64,000 nt of DNA from Bradyrhizobium ottawaense (GTDB taxonomy: Bacteria; Pseudomonadota; Alphaproteobacteria; Rhizobiales; Xanthobacteraceae). Both the position numbers and the translations under genes were made by a program. Shown one piece after another: positions 1 to 8,808 of this stretch (within the stretch, counting starts at the first letter, position 1; every line of letters begins with the position of its first letter). The stretch spans positions 3,076,001 through 3,140,000 of the forward strand of contig NZ_CP029425.2 of assembly GCF_002278135.3 (NCBI RefSeq). The letters run 5' to 3'. The notes below the pieces were generated by a model that saw nothing but the letters and a program-made list of their open reading frames with translations, had not been told where the DNA came from and made no database searches.

Positions 1-2
1 CG

Positions 3-374
3 AACGAGATCTGCGCCAAGTGCACCGACGATCGCAAGAACGCACCGGTGCTCGGCATCTCCTTCGTCCGCAACATGAAGCGCGAAGGATTGAAGTACGA
101 AGGCGGCAACGTTCTCAATCCGCGCGACGGCCAGATCTGGAAGGCCAACATGAAGGTCAGTCCTGATGGCCAGACCCTGACCCTGCGCGGCTATCTCGGC
201 ATCGCGCTGCTCGGCAAGGACGAGGCCTGGACGCGCCTGCCTGACACCAACATCGCCCAGGTCGATCCCGCCATCGTCGCAAAATATCTGCCCGCGCAGG
301 CTGCGGCCACCAAGCCGCCGGCGCCGACGAAGAAGAGTGGCGGCACGATGATGGCGCCGGCGCCCAAGCAGTAA
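3..374 (+). CDS. DUF2147-family protein, 3' part only
   Basis: This is the C-terminal part of a gene whose start lies before the window. The open frame runs from the first bases to a TAA at 372-374. The visible protein contains an [10 protein letters not shown] stretch, then a G-x-x-F-V-R-N-M-K segment, then a tail rich in Ala, Pro and Lys. The order 'conditions of use, calculated product, scored threshold' seen in DUF2147 proteins fits the segment [21 protein letters not shown]2147 proteins are normally exported and of unknown role. The Pro/Ala/Lys tail looks like low-complexity linker. No function beyond family membership can be given. Confidence 0.75.
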   Translation, partial: NEICAKCTDDRKNAPVLGISFVRNMKREGLKYEGGNVLNPRDGQIWKANMKVSPDGQTLTLRGYLGIALLGKDEAWTRLPDTNIAQVDPAIVAKYLPAQAAATKPPAPTKKSGGTMMAPAPKQ

Positions 375-668
375 GGGTGTCCGTCGCGCGCTGGGCCGCC
401 TGATCGGCAGTAGCTCCGCACATCGTCGTCATTCCTCGCGCAGGCGGGACGACGGAGAGTCGGCGGCGGCCATATCCGCCGAAAGACCAACGGGCCGCGG
501 GCCCGCTCCAGTAGTTGCCCGGAATGCGTGCTGGCGCCGGATTTGCATAGCTATCCGCAGAGCTGCTGGGGGAATGAGTCGCTGCCCTCCGCGCCTTTCG
601 CGCAAGCTGCGGAAGGCGGGCGGCGTGCGTTGTCCCACGCGGCGATCACGTCGACCCGCGGAGACGAT

Positions 669-1055
669 ATGCGACCTCCAAGATTGCGACTTGCAAGATT
701 GCGACCTGCAAGATTGTATGCGGCGCCCTTGCTGGGCCTGGCCGCGCTCGTGACGACATCGGCGCAGGCGCGCGATGACGGACGCTATGCCAACTCGCCG
801 TTGAAGCCCTGGTTCGAGAGCCTGTACAGCGAATACGGGCAATGCTGCACGGATGCGGACGGCTACGTCATTGCCGACGTCGATTGGGAGTCCGATCACG
901 GCCGCTTCCGCGTCCGCATCGACAACGAGTGGGTCGTGGTGCCCGACGGTGCCGTCATCACCGTGCCGAACAAGATCGGTCGCACCATGGTGTGGAAGCA
1001 CTATATCGACGGCCATCCGCGGGTACGCTGTTTCATGCCGGGCAGCATGACCTGA
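669..1055 (+). CDS. Small secreted protein of unknown function
   Basis: The predicted product has 128 residues. An Arg-rich n-region and a hydrophobic core (LLGLAALVTTSAQA) form a signal peptide with likely cleavage after AQA. The mature part is about 90 residues, acidic, with a Cys pair (QCCTD) and a third Cys near the end (VRCFMPGS), which suggests disulphides in the periplasm. The ATG at 669 is preferred over an in-frame start at 528 because it puts the signal peptide at the N terminus. The n-region is encoded by three tandem 15-bp repeats. I recognise this only as a conserved rhizobial hypothetical type and assign no function. Confidence 0.7.
   Translation: MRPPRLRLARLRPARLYAAPLLGLAALVTTSAQARDDGRYANSPLKPWFESLYSEYGQCCTDADGYVIADVDWESDHGRFRVRIDNEWVVVPDGAVITVPNKIGRTMVWKHYIDGHPRVRCFMPGSMT
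671..715 (+). repeat. Three tandem 15-bp repeats in a signal-peptide region
   Basis: Three imperfect copies (671-685, 686-700, 701-715) each begin GCGAC and end CAAGATT. They keep the reading frame and encode RPPRL, RLARL and RPARL, making the positively charged n-region of the signal peptide. Confidence 0.85.
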
Positions 1056-1107
1056 AAACGCTGACGGCGCCCGCATCAGATGCAGGCGCCGAAGGCGAAG
1101 GGGAGGC

Positions 1108-1377
1108 TTAGCGCGCTTCGCTTCCCGAGCCGGCGCTCGCAAGCTGCTTCACGCGCGGCGACAACACCGAGACCTGTGCGGGCGAGGCGGGCATGCCGGC
1201 GACGGTCATCGCCGGCGCGGTCGACTGCTCCTCGACGCCGGCGCCGCCGAGCACCTGCACCTGCGTCGCCGAGATCGGCAGCGACTTCACTTCGTAAGAG
1301 GGAAGCTCACTGGCGAAAGCACCGGTCGAGCTCGCAATCGCGGCACTGGCGACGGCAATCATTGTGAGAACACGCAT
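1108..1377 (-). CDS. Small exported protein of unknown function
   Basis: The 89-residue product starts MRVLTMIAVASAAIAS and has a clear signal peptide ending near GAFASE. The mature chain is about 65 residues without Cys. The ATG at 1377 is chosen because a GGAG ribosome site lies about 9 bases upstream and because it places the signal peptide first. An upstream in-frame start would add about 40 uncharged residues. No family is recognised. It stands alone, convergent with the secreted protein gene ending at 1055. Confidence 0.6.
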   Translation of the reverse strand: MRVLTMIAVASAAIASSTGAFASELPSYEVKSLPISATQVQVLGGAGVEEQSTAPAMTVAGMPASPAQVSVLSPRVKQLASAGSGSEAR

Positions 1378-1572
1378 TGGAAAATCTCCGTTGAAGGTGT
1401 CAATCGGAGGTTTGGTCGTGGCGATGCCGGGCCAGGTTCGCTTGTGAGAGAACATTCCCGTGGCCGTCGACGAACATATTGATTGCTTGATGCGCAACGA
1501 CGAAACGAGGAAGAAGCTTTCGGCGCCAGTGTTTCCGGACGGTTTCGCCGCATCGATCGAAGCAGCTCGCAG

Positions 1573-2937
1573 CTAGCTTGTCTGCAACTCCAGCTGCGCA
1601 GATATGGTCGGCGCGGCGGTCACCGGAAAGCGCAGGCTCATGCTCGTGCCGCGGCCGGGTGACGACGAGATGATCAGCTCGCCGCCGTGGGCCGCCATGA
1701 TCTCGCGGACGATCGACAAGCCGAGGCCCGCGCCGTCGCCGGCGGTGTTGCCGGTCTGAAACGGCTCGAGCAGTTTGTGTTCCGCGCCATCGGGCAGGCC
1801 CGCGCCGTCGTCGTCGATCGAGACGCCGTCGCGGCGGAGCGTGGCGACGATGCGTCGCGCGCCATGGGCGTGGATGAGCGCGTTGCCGACGAGATTGGCA
1901 AGCGCGCTGCGAACCGCGGCATCCACGCCCTGCACCAGGAGCGGACCTTTCTCGGCCTGTTCCAGCGCGAGCTCGATGCCGGCGTCCAGTGCCGAGGGGC
2001 CGAAATCGGCCAGCACGTCCAGCGTGATCTGGGCGAGATCGATCGGCCGTTTTTCGATCGCATGATTTTGCAGCCGCGCCAGGTCCAGCATGGCGGAGAC
2101 CAGCGACGTCAGGCGCCTGATGTCGCGCACCAGCTCGACCTTCAGGGCCGGCTCGGACACGTCCTCGACCTTCGCGCGCAGCAGCGTCAGCGGTGTGCGC
2201 AGCTGATGGGCGGCGTTGCCGAGGAAGCGGCGCTGCATCCTGATATAGGCGTCGATCTCGCCGAAGGCGCGGTTCAGCGCCTCGACCAACGGCTTCAATT
2301 CGCGAGGGACCTCGGACAGGGAGATCAGACCTTGCGGTGCCGACGGGTCGATCGCGAGCGCGCGAAGCGCCACCCGTTCGATCCCGCGCGAGACGAAACG
2401 TGCAGCAAGCGCCGAGCCGATGGCGACGGTCGCCGCAAAGGCCAGCGCTACCAGGATGATCGAAAAAATCCTGTTGACGAGGAAGTTCCCGGCCATTCGT
2501 CCGAAGCGGACCTGAGGCTCGCCGACCATCATCGCGAGCTGCAATGAGCCCCTTTGCGCGACGGCGAGGCAGAAGGTGCTCTTCTGGTCGAGTGTGTTGA
2601 AGACCGATGAGCCGACAGGCCCGTGATAGGGAAAGGCGAAGGGGAGGGCCGGCCGGCGTTCGCTGCCGTACTCGCTGACCATGTCGCCTGCGGACACGAC
2701 GTACCAGAGGTTCGGGCTGTCGGCCTTCAACTCCGCGAGTGCGGAAGTCGGGCGTATCGTCAGGTTTCGTCCATCGATCTCGGTAGCGCGATCGAGAACA
2801 GCGGCGACGACCCGGCAGGCCCTGAACTCGCGTTCCTCCAGCGGGTACCTCGAGACGAAGATCGCGACCATGATCAGGAAGATCATTGTCGCGGCGATGC
2901 CGAGCGACAGCGCAAACGTTCGGGCGATCGACGTCAT
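1573..2937 (-). CDS. Sensor histidine kinase, two-component system
   Basis: The 454-residue membrane kinase has a first transmembrane segment at about residues 10-28, a periplasmic sensor region of roughly 120 residues and a second segment at about 158-180. A linker follows, then the dimerisation box with His244 in NAAHQLRTPL. The ATPase part shows an N box (NLVGNALIHA), a G1 box (DDDGAGLPDG) and a G2 box (GAGLGLSIV). It should autophosphorylate His244 and pass the phosphate to the response regulator encoded just upstream. The two genes overlap by 4 bases (ATGA), so they are translationally coupled. The signal is unknown. The divergent MipA-like gene is the obvious candidate target. Confidence 0.9.
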   Translation of the reverse strand: MTSIARTFALSLGIAATMIFLIMVAIFVSRYPLEEREFRACRVVAAVLDRATEIDGRNLTIRPTSALAELKADSPNLWYVVSAGDMVSEYGSERRPALPFAFPYHGPVGSSVFNTLDQKSTFCLAVAQRGSLQLAMMVGEPQVRFGRMAGNFLVNRIFSIILVALAFAATVAIGSALAARFVSRGIERVALRALAIDPSAPQGLISLSEVPRELKPLVEALNRAFGEIDAYIRMQRRFLGNAAHQLRTPLTLLRAKVEDVSEPALKVELVRDIRRLTSLVSAMLDLARLQNHAIEKRPIDLAQITLDVLADFGPSALDAGIELALEQAEKGPLLVQGVDAAVRSALANLVGNALIHAHGARRIVATLRRDGVSIDDDGAGLPDGAEHKLLEPFQTGNTAGDGAGLGLSIVREIMAAHGGELIISSSPGRGTSMSLRFPVTAAPTISAQLELQTS

Positions 2938-3614
2938 CGCGGCGGCGCCAGCCGCAGGATGTAGCCGATGCCTCGCATGCTGCGGATCTCGACATCGCCG
3001 CCGAGTTCGAGCAATTTCTTCCTTAGCCGCGAGACCTGAGCTTCCAGCGTGTTGGATTCGATCTCGTCGTCGAAGCCATAGATCTCCTCGATCAGGGCGG
3101 CGCGGGTGATGACGCGGTCGCGCCGCATCAGGAGAGCTCCGAGGATCAGCGCCTCGCGCCGCCGCAGTAGGATCTTGGTGTCGGCAACCACCGCCTCGTT
3201 GCTGCCGAGATGCAGCTCCACATTGCCGAGCGACAGCACCGAAGGGGCGAGCAGCCGGGGTCGCCGCAGCACCGCGCGCACCCGCGCGATCAGCTCCTGC
3301 GGCTCGAACGGCTTGCCGAGATAATCGTCGGCGCCGCTGTTGAGGCCGTCGACGACATCCTCCTTGGCGTCCTTGGAGGTCAACATGATGATGGCGGGGC
3401 GTTCCGGCGATCGGCTCAGCGCCGTGACCACCTGGAGCGCATCGCCGTCGGGCAGCATGCGGTCGACGATCGCGAGATCATATTTGAAATTGTCCAGCGC
3501 CTGGCGGGCATCGGCAATCGAGCCGACGAGATCGACGATCCCGTGCAATTGCCCGAGCAGGCGGCTGACATAGGCGCCGATCTGCGGTTCGTCTTCGATT
3601 ACGAGGGAACGCAC
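2934..3614 (-). CDS. OmpR/PhoB-family response regulator
   Basis: The 226-residue product has a receiver domain (1-115) with the acidic pair EDE near the N terminus, phospho-acceptor Asp51 (IVDRMLPDGD) and Lys101 (LGKPF). A winged-helix output domain at about 130-222 follows (RREALILGALL, NTLEAQVSRLRKKL, IRSMRGIGYIL). The start chosen is GTG at 3614, since AAGGA lies just upstream and the receiver begins there. A longer ATG frame to 3761 would add 49 residues unlike the family. It forms an operon with the kinase downstream and is divergent from the MipA-type gene. Confidence 0.9.
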   Translation of the reverse strand: MRSLVIEDEPQIGAYVSRLLGQLHGIVDLVGSIADARQALDNFKYDLAIVDRMLPDGDALQVVTALSRSPERPAIIMLTSKDAKEDVVDGLNSGADDYLGKPFEPQELIARVRAVLRRPRLLAPSVLSLGNVELHLGSNEAVVADTKILLRRREALILGALLMRRDRVITRAALIEEIYGFDDEIESNTLEAQVSRLRKKLLELGGDVEIRSMRGIGYILRLAPPR

Positions 3615-3964
3615 GCGGGTCGTCCTTGACTCTGCTGGGCAACAAAACCCCGAGCGTGACGCTCCCTGGCCGAAGTCTGGCGTTTCGGCTCCTGCGCAGG
3701 GTTCCCATAAAGGCAGCGAGCTTGGCGAATAAAAGGCAGCGGTGACGGCGCTGGCCGGCACCGGCGGTCAAAGTTTGGCGGCGTGAGCGCCGCGCGGCAA
3801 TGTTCGGGCAATGTTGGTTCGGCGGCCGTCGCCAGGTGCGCGCCGGGAGCATGGTGGGGCGGCGGTTTTCGGCTTGCAATCTTGGGGCAATTTTGCCGGA
3901 CCACATACTGGAGCTCCAACCACACGAGTCGACCAGGCCAGGATGGCCGGTCCGGGGCCCTGTA
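3615..3964. promoter_or_regulatory. Divergent promoter region between response regulator and mipA-like gene
   Basis: This 350-bp stretch holds no convincing gene. It separates the minus-strand two-component operon from the plus-strand outer-membrane protein gene and must hold both promoters. I could not pick out a single clear operator by eye. Confidence 0.5.
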
Positions 3965-4852
3965 ATGAAGCATTTTGACGACGCCGCTCTTCGCCTCACG
4001 GTGAATGTGCGGCTCACGGCCACCTTGCTCGCCGCAATCGGCGCGATCATGGCGATCCCTCAATCCGCATCGGCGCAGACCGCGTTCACGCTGCCGGCGC
4101 CGCCCTTCGAGCTGCCGATGCTGCCTTCGCCTTCTGGAAACTGGACGGTCATGGTCGGCATCGGCGGCGAGTACATGCCTGACTTCGTCGGATCGAAGAA
4201 CGGCAGGTTCATGCCGATCCCGATCTTCTCCATTCGCCGCGCCGGATCGATCGACCAGTTTCGCGGGCCGCGCGACAGCGCCAGCATCGCGCTGCTCGAC
4301 GTCGGCAATTTTCGCGCAGGGCCTGCGTTCAAATACGTCGCCTCGCGCAAGGCCGACAAATATGCCGAGCTGACCGGCCTTGGCGACGTCAAGGCCGCCT
4401 ACGAGCTCGGCGGCTTCGTCGAATATTATCCGGTCGACTGGCTCCGCCTGCGCAGCGAATTGCGCCAGGGCGTGGGCGGCCATACCGGCACCGTCGCCGA
4501 CATCTCTGCCGACGTCATCGTGCCGCTGATTCAGAGGTTGACGATCTCGGCCGGCCCGCGCTTCACCTGGAAAAGCACCAAGGCGACCGCTCCTTATTTC
4601 GGCGTCGACGCCGCGCAGGCGCTGGCGTCGGGATTGCCGACATACAATGCCAAAGGCGGCGCGCACTCGGTCGGCTTCGGCAGCCAGGTCTCCTATCGCA
4701 TCAATCCGCAGTGGGAGGTCCATGCCTATGTCGAGTACGAGAAGCTGCTGGGCGATGCCGCGGACAGTCCGCTGGTGAAGCTGCGGGGATCGTCGAACCA
4801 GACCACCGTCGGTCTCGGCGCGTCGTATTCGTTCGATTTCAGGATCCGATAG
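3965..4852 (+). CDS. MipA/OmpV family outer-membrane protein
   Basis: The 295-residue product has a signal peptide (cleavage near SASAQT) and a mature chain rich in alternating aromatic and polar segments. It ends in a strand with a C-terminal SYSFDFRIR, typical of an outer-membrane beta-barrel. The motif MVGIGGEYMPDFVGSKNG is characteristic of the MipA/OmpV family. Members act as scaffolds for murein enzymes or as porin-like barrels and are often induced by a neighbouring two-component system. Here such a system lies divergently upstream. The gene is followed after 6 bases by another exported protein, so the two likely form an operon. The ATG at 3965 gives a proper signal peptide. Confidence 0.85.
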   Translation: MKHFDDAALRLTVNVRLTATLLAAIGAIMAIPQSASAQTAFTLPAPPFELPMLPSPSGNWTVMVGIGGEYMPDFVGSKNGRFMPIPIFSIRRAGSIDQFRGPRDSASIALLDVGNFRAGPAFKYVASRKADKYAELTGLGDVKAAYELGGFVEYYPVDWLRLRSELRQGVGGHTGTVADISADVIVPLIQRLTISAGPRFTWKSTKATAPYFGVDAAQALASGLPTYNAKGGAHSVGFGSQVSYRINPQWEVHAYVEYEKLLGDAADSPLVKLRGSSNQTTVGLGASYSFDFRIR

Positions 4853-4858
4853 GTCACC

Positions 4859-5595
4859 ATGCGTCGCACTGCTTTTCTATGGATTGGCCTCGCAGCCGCT
4901 TGCGTCGCCCTCGGCGCCGCGGCGGCGTTCGAGACGCGGGCGAGCCGGCTCCAGGCGATCAAGACGGTGGGCATCGTCTCCGCCATCGGCGAAGAGATGA
5001 GCCTTTCACAGGCAGGCCTTACCAAGCTCGGCTCCACCGGGCAAAGCGCCTCGATCAGTGCATGGGGGCTGGATGAGCTGATCGTCCAGCAGGTCACCCG
5101 GCTGCTAGGCGGACGCTATCGCGTTCAGGCCGTCAACTACACCCGCGCCGCCTTCGCTGCTGTCAGAGATTCGGCGGTCACGCCCGTCAATCTGCTGCGG
5201 AGCGATCCGTTCAAGGAGCTGGTTCGCACCGACGTCACGCCCCAGGGACTGGATGCGTACATCGTCATTACCCGCGCGAAATCGAAACTCGGAAACGGTC
5301 GTAACGTCGAGGGGGTCGGGATCGCCGAATACCGGACGCTGCTTGCGGACTACGGCCTGATCCACGCGCTGTACGAGGTCCGCGTCATCGACGGCAAGAC
5401 GTTCGACGTGATCGAGAAGAGGGCGGCCGCGCCGCTCGACAACACCGGGACCATAGGGATCGCCCGAGCGGGCCGGTGGACGGGACGTTTGACGGTCCGG
5501 CTTCGAGCGAACGGCTGCGCGCGGCGATTGCGGATCTCATCACGCGCAGCCTGCCCGTCACGCTGGACGACATGCATCTGATCGGTGGTCAGTGA
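4859..5595 (+). pseudogene. Exported protein of unknown function with apparent 3' frameshift
   Basis: The frame starting at 4859 encodes a signal peptide or anchor (LWIGLAAACVALGAAAAF) and about 180 residues of ordinary soluble protein. It then turns into a low-quality Arg/Ser/Cys-rich tail ending at 5581. From about 5470 another frame, with stop TGA at 5593-5595, carries a much more plausible C terminus (DGPASSERLRAAIADLI, then LPVTLDDMHLIGG). One missing base near 5465-5475 would join the two. This is either a true disruption or a sequencing error. The gene probably forms an operon with the mipA-like gene 6 bases upstream. No family is recognised. Confidence 0.6.
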
Positions 5596-5610
5596 AGCCG
5601 GCTGGCGGCC

Positions 5611-7152
5611 TCAGGTCACCGGCGCGGGATTGAACAGCGTCAGATCGTTGTGGATGCCCCAGCGGTCCGACCATGGCTTGGTGCGGCCGGAGGCGACATC
5701 GAGGATCAGGCGGAACAGGTCCCAACCGGTCTCCTCGATGGTCTTCTCGCCGGTGGCGATGCGGCCTGCGTCGAAGTCGATCAGGTCTTTCCAGCGCCGC
5801 GCCAGCTCGCTGCGGGTCGCGACCTTGATGACGGGCGCGGCCGCAAGGCCGTAGGGAGTGCCGCGGCCGGTGGTGAACACCTGCAACGTCATGCCGGAGG
5901 CGAGCTGAAGCGTGCCGCAGATGAAGTCGGAGGCGGGGGTCGCCGCGAACAGCATGCCCTTCTGCGTCGCCTTCTCGCCGGGGGAGAGCACGCCGGTGAT
6001 TGCGCTCGAGCCGGACTTGACGATCGAGCCCAGTGACTTCTCGACGATGTTGGCGAGGCCGCCTTTCTTGTTGCCAGGCGTGGTGTTGGCGCTGCGATCG
6101 GCGCCGCCTCGCGCGAGATAGGAATCGTACCAGGCCATCTCGCGCACCAGCGCGCGGCCGACGTCCTCGTTGATGGCGCGGCGGGTGAGCAGCTGGATGG
6201 CGTCGCGCACCTCGGTGACTTCAGAGAACATCACGGTAGCGCCGGCGCGCACCAGGAGGTCGGCGGCGAAGCCGACGGCGGGATTGGCGGTGACGCCGGA
6301 GAAGGCGTCGCTGCCGCCGCATTGCAGGCCGATGACGAGGTCGGACGCCGGACAGGTCTCTCGCGTGCGCTTGTTGAGAATTTTCAGCCGCGCCTCCGCC
6401 TGCGTCATGATCGCATTGACGATGGCGCCGAAGCCGTCGAAGGCTTCGTCCTGCATGCGCACGATGGCGTTATCGATGCCCTCCGGCACCAGCCGCTCCG
6501 GTGCGAGCTTCTCGCAGCCGAGGCCGACGACGAGGATCTCGCCGCCGAAATTCGGGTTGAGCGCGATGTTCTGCAGCGTGCGGATCGGAATCACTGCGTC
6601 TGGCGCGGTGATGGCGACGCCGCAGCCATAGGCATGCGTCAGCGGCACGACGTCGTCGACGTTGGGGTATTTCGGCAGCAGCTCGGCGCGGATTCGCTTG
6701 ACCGCATATTCCATCGTGCCCTTGACGCATTGCACGGAAGAGGAGATGCCGAGGATGTTCTTGGTGCCGACCGAGCCGTCCGGATTGCGATAGCCTTCGA
6801 AGGTGAACCCTTCGAGCGGCGGCAGCGGGGCGGGGACGGCGGTCGAGATTTCGAGCTTGTCGAGGTCGGGGGCATCCGGCATGCGAATGCGTGCCTCGTC
6901 GACCCATTCGCCGGCCAGGATCGGCGACAGCGCGAAGCCGATGACCTCGCCGTAGCGGACGATCGGCTGATCTTGCGCGATGTCGACCAGCGCCGTCTTG
7001 TGCCCCTGCGGCACGAAGGCGCGCAGTGTCAGGCCGCTGGCAAAGCGGGAGCCGGCGGGAAGCCCGAAATCATTGACCACGATCGCGACATTGTCGCGCT
7101 CGTTGAGCTTGATGTAGCGGGGCTGCTCTTTCGCTGCCACGTCCTGGTCCAT
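5611..7152 (-). CDS. garD: Galactarate dehydratase (UxaA/GarD family)
   Basis: The 513-residue product has the small N-terminal SAF-like part ([19 protein letters not shown]) joined to the large altronate/galactarate dehydratase part. The latter shows [25 protein letters not shown] and [11 protein letters not shown] motifs of the family. GarD removes water from galactarate to give 5-keto-4-deoxy-glucarate (EC 4.2.1.42). The neighbouring KdgD and semialdehyde dehydrogenase would take this product to 2-oxoglutarate, which supports galactarate over altronate as substrate. The start at 7152 is chosen because the conserved N terminus begins there and the upstream part falls in a palindromic repeat. 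It is last in the minus-strand sugar-acid cluster. Confidence 0.88.
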   Translation of the reverse strand: MDQDVAAKEQPRYIKLNERDNVAIVVNDFGLPAGSRFASGLTLRAFVPQGHKTALVDIAQDQPIVRYGEVIGFALSPILAGEWVDEARIRMPDAPDLDKLEISTAVPAPLPPLEGFTFEGYRNPDGSVGTKNILGISSSVQCVKGTMEYAVKRIRAELLPKYPNVDDVVPLTHAYGCGVAITAPDAVIPIRTLQNIALNPNFGGEILVVGLGCEKLAPERLVPEGIDNAIVRMQDEAFDGFGAIVNAIMTQAEARLKILNKRTRETCPASDLVIGLQCGGSDAFSGVTANPAVGFAADLLVRAGATVMFSEVTEVRDAIQLLTRRAINEDVGRALVREMAWYDSYLARGGADRSANTTPGNKKGGLANIVEKSLGSIVKSGSSAITGVLSPGEKATQKGMLFAATPASDFICGTLQLASGMTLQVFTTGRGTPYGLAAAPVIKVATRSELARRWKDLIDFDAGRIATGEKTIEETGWDLFRLILDVASGRTKPWSDRWGIHNDLTLFNPAPVT

Positions 7153-7172
7153 CTGCGCTTGCCTCCGAAGCC

Positions 7173-7260
7173 GTAGGGTGGGCAAAGGCGCAACGCGCCG
7201 TGCCCACCATGCTTCATACCGAACGTAAGCGGTGGGCACGCTTCGCTTTGCCCACCCTAC
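7173..7260. repeat. Bradyrhizobial palindromic repeat (GTAGGGTGGGCAAAG type)
   Basis: An inverted repeat has a left arm at 7173-7208 starting GTAGGGTGGGCAAAG and a right arm at 7231-7260 ending CTTTGCCCACCCTAC, with a short spacer. It fills the gap between garD and the dehydrogenase gene. The family is, as I recall, dispersed in Bradyrhizobium genomes. Confidence 0.8.
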
Positions 7261-7276
7261 GATATCTTCCCGGTGG

Positions 7277-8725
7277 TCAGCCCGGGAACGTATAAGCCGT
7301 CTTCACCGTCGTGTAGAACTCGCGCGCGTAGGAGCCCTGCTCGCGGGCGCCGTAGCTCGAGCCCTTCCGGCCGCCGAACGGCACGTGATAGTCGACGCCG
7401 GCGGTCGGCAGGTTGACCATCACCATGCCGGACTCGCTGTTGCGCTTGTAGTGCGAGGCGTATTTCAGGCTGGTGGTGCAGATGCCGGAGGCGAGGCCGA
7501 ACTCGGTGTCGTTGGAGATCGCCAGCGCCTCTTCGTAGTTCTTGGCGCGGATGACGGCGGCGACGGGGCCAAAGATCTCCTCACGCGCGATGCGCATGTT
7601 GTTGTTGGCTTCGGTGAACAGCGCCGGCTGCAGGTAGTGGCCGGGGTTCTCGCGCTTGAGCAACTCGCCGCCGAACGACAGCTTCGCACCCTCGTCCTGG
7701 CCGATCTTGATGTAGCGCAGGTCCTGGTCGAGCTGGCTCTGGTCCACGACGGGGCCGATATGCACGCCGGCCTTGAGCGCGTCGTCGACCGACAGGCCGT
7801 TCAGGCGCTCGGCCACCGCCGCGACGAAGCGGTCGTGAATGCCTTCGGTGACGATCAGGCGGGAGGAGGCGGTGCAGCGCTGGCCGGTGGAGAAATAGGC
7901 GCCGTTGACGGCGACCTCGACGGCGGTCTTGAGGTCGGCGTCGTCGAGCACGACCAGCGGATTCTTGCCGCCCATCTCCAGCTGGAACTTCTTCATCGGG
8001 TTCGAGAGCACGCAGGCCTGCGCGATCTTGCGTCCGGTCTGCACCGAGCCGGTGAAGGAGATCGCCGCGACGTCAGGGTGGTCGAGCAGGGTCTGGCCGA
8101 CCACCGAGCCGGAGCCGACCACGAGGTTGAACACGCCGGCGGGAATGCCGGAGCGGGTGATGATCTCGGCCAGCGCGTGACCCGAGCCCGGCACCAGCTC
8201 AGCCGGCTTGAATACCACGGTGTTGCCGTAGCAGAGCGCGGGCGCGATCTTCCAGGCCGGGATCGCGATCGGGAAATTCCAGGGCGTGATCATGCCAATG
8301 ACGCCGACCGGCTCACGGGTGAGCTCGACGTCGAGGCCGGGACGCACGGAGGCGCCCTTCTCGCCGATCAGGCGCAACGCCTCGCCGGCAAAGAACGCAA
8401 AGATCTGGCCGGCACGCGCGACCTCGCCGATGCCCTCGGGGAGCGTCTTGCCCTCCTCGCGCGCGAGCAGGCGGCCGAGCTCTTCCTTGCGGGCGAGGAT
8501 CTCGAGGGAAATCTTGTTCAATGCGTCATAGCGAACCTGCGGCGTCGACTGCGCCCAGGCGGGGAAGGCGGCCTTGGCGGCTGCAATGGCCTTCTCGGTC
8601 TGCGCCTTGTCGGCCTTGGCGTATTCGCCGACGACGTCGTTGGTGTTGGAGGGGTTGATGTTCCTGGTGACGCCGGAGCCGTCGACCCATTCGCCGCCGA
8701 TGAAGTTCTTCAGGATCGCAGTCAT
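7277..8725 (-). CDS. 2-oxoglutarate semialdehyde dehydrogenase (aldehyde dehydrogenase family)
   Basis: The 482-residue enzyme has all the aldehyde dehydrogenase landmarks: Asn150 in TPWNFP, the cofactor loop FTGSVQTG, Glu250 in LEMGGKNP and catalytic Cys284 in [14 protein letters not shown] follows in the C-terminal half. Its place between gudD and garD argues for 2,5-dioxopentanoate (2-oxoglutarate semialdehyde) as substrate, oxidised with NAD(P)+ to 2-oxoglutarate (EC 1.2.1.26). This is the last step of the non-phosphorylating sugar-acid route. The substrate is inferred from context. The fold and catalytic residues are seen directly. Confidence 0.88.
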   Translation of the reverse strand: MTAILKNFIGGEWVDGSGVTRNINPSNTNDVVGEYAKADKAQTEKAIAAAKAAFPAWAQSTPQVRYDALNKISLEILARKEELGRLLAREEGKTLPEGIGEVARAGQIFAFFAGEALRLIGEKGASVRPGLDVELTREPVGVIGMITPWNFPIAIPAWKIAPALCYGNTVVFKPAELVPGSGHALAEIITRSGIPAGVFNLVVGSGSVVGQTLLDHPDVAAISFTGSVQTGRKIAQACVLSNPMKKFQLEMGGKNPLVVLDDADLKTAVEVAVNGAYFSTGQRCTASSRLIVTEGIHDRFVAAVAERLNGLSVDDALKAGVHIGPVVDQSQLDQDLRYIKIGQDEGAKLSFGGELLKRENPGHYLQPALFTEANNNMRIAREEIFGPVAAVIRAKNYEEALAISNDTEFGLASGICTTSLKYASHYKRNSESGMVMVNLPTAGVDYHVPFGGRKGSSYGAREQGSYAREFYTTVKTAYTFPG

Positions 8726-8750
8726 CTCATTCCTCCAAGTCGTTTAAGGG

Positions 8751-8797
8751 GCATGATCCCTATCGGAAAACCGGTGCCCACTTTTCCGGGATCATGC
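8751..8797. repeat. GCATGATC...GATCATGC stem-loop repeat, copy 1
   Basis: A 47-bp palindromic element begins GCATGATCC and ends GGATCATGC, with an internal GGAAAA/TTTTCC arm pair. It sits between gudD and the dehydrogenase gene. A second copy lies at 22036-22080. Confidence 0.85.
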
Positions 8798-8808
8798 CTG
8801 AAGTTTGT

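Noticed and set aside
1400..2995. 531-codon minus-strand frame over the histidine kinase
   Set aside because: The other minus-strand frame encodes a complete kinase with all motifs.
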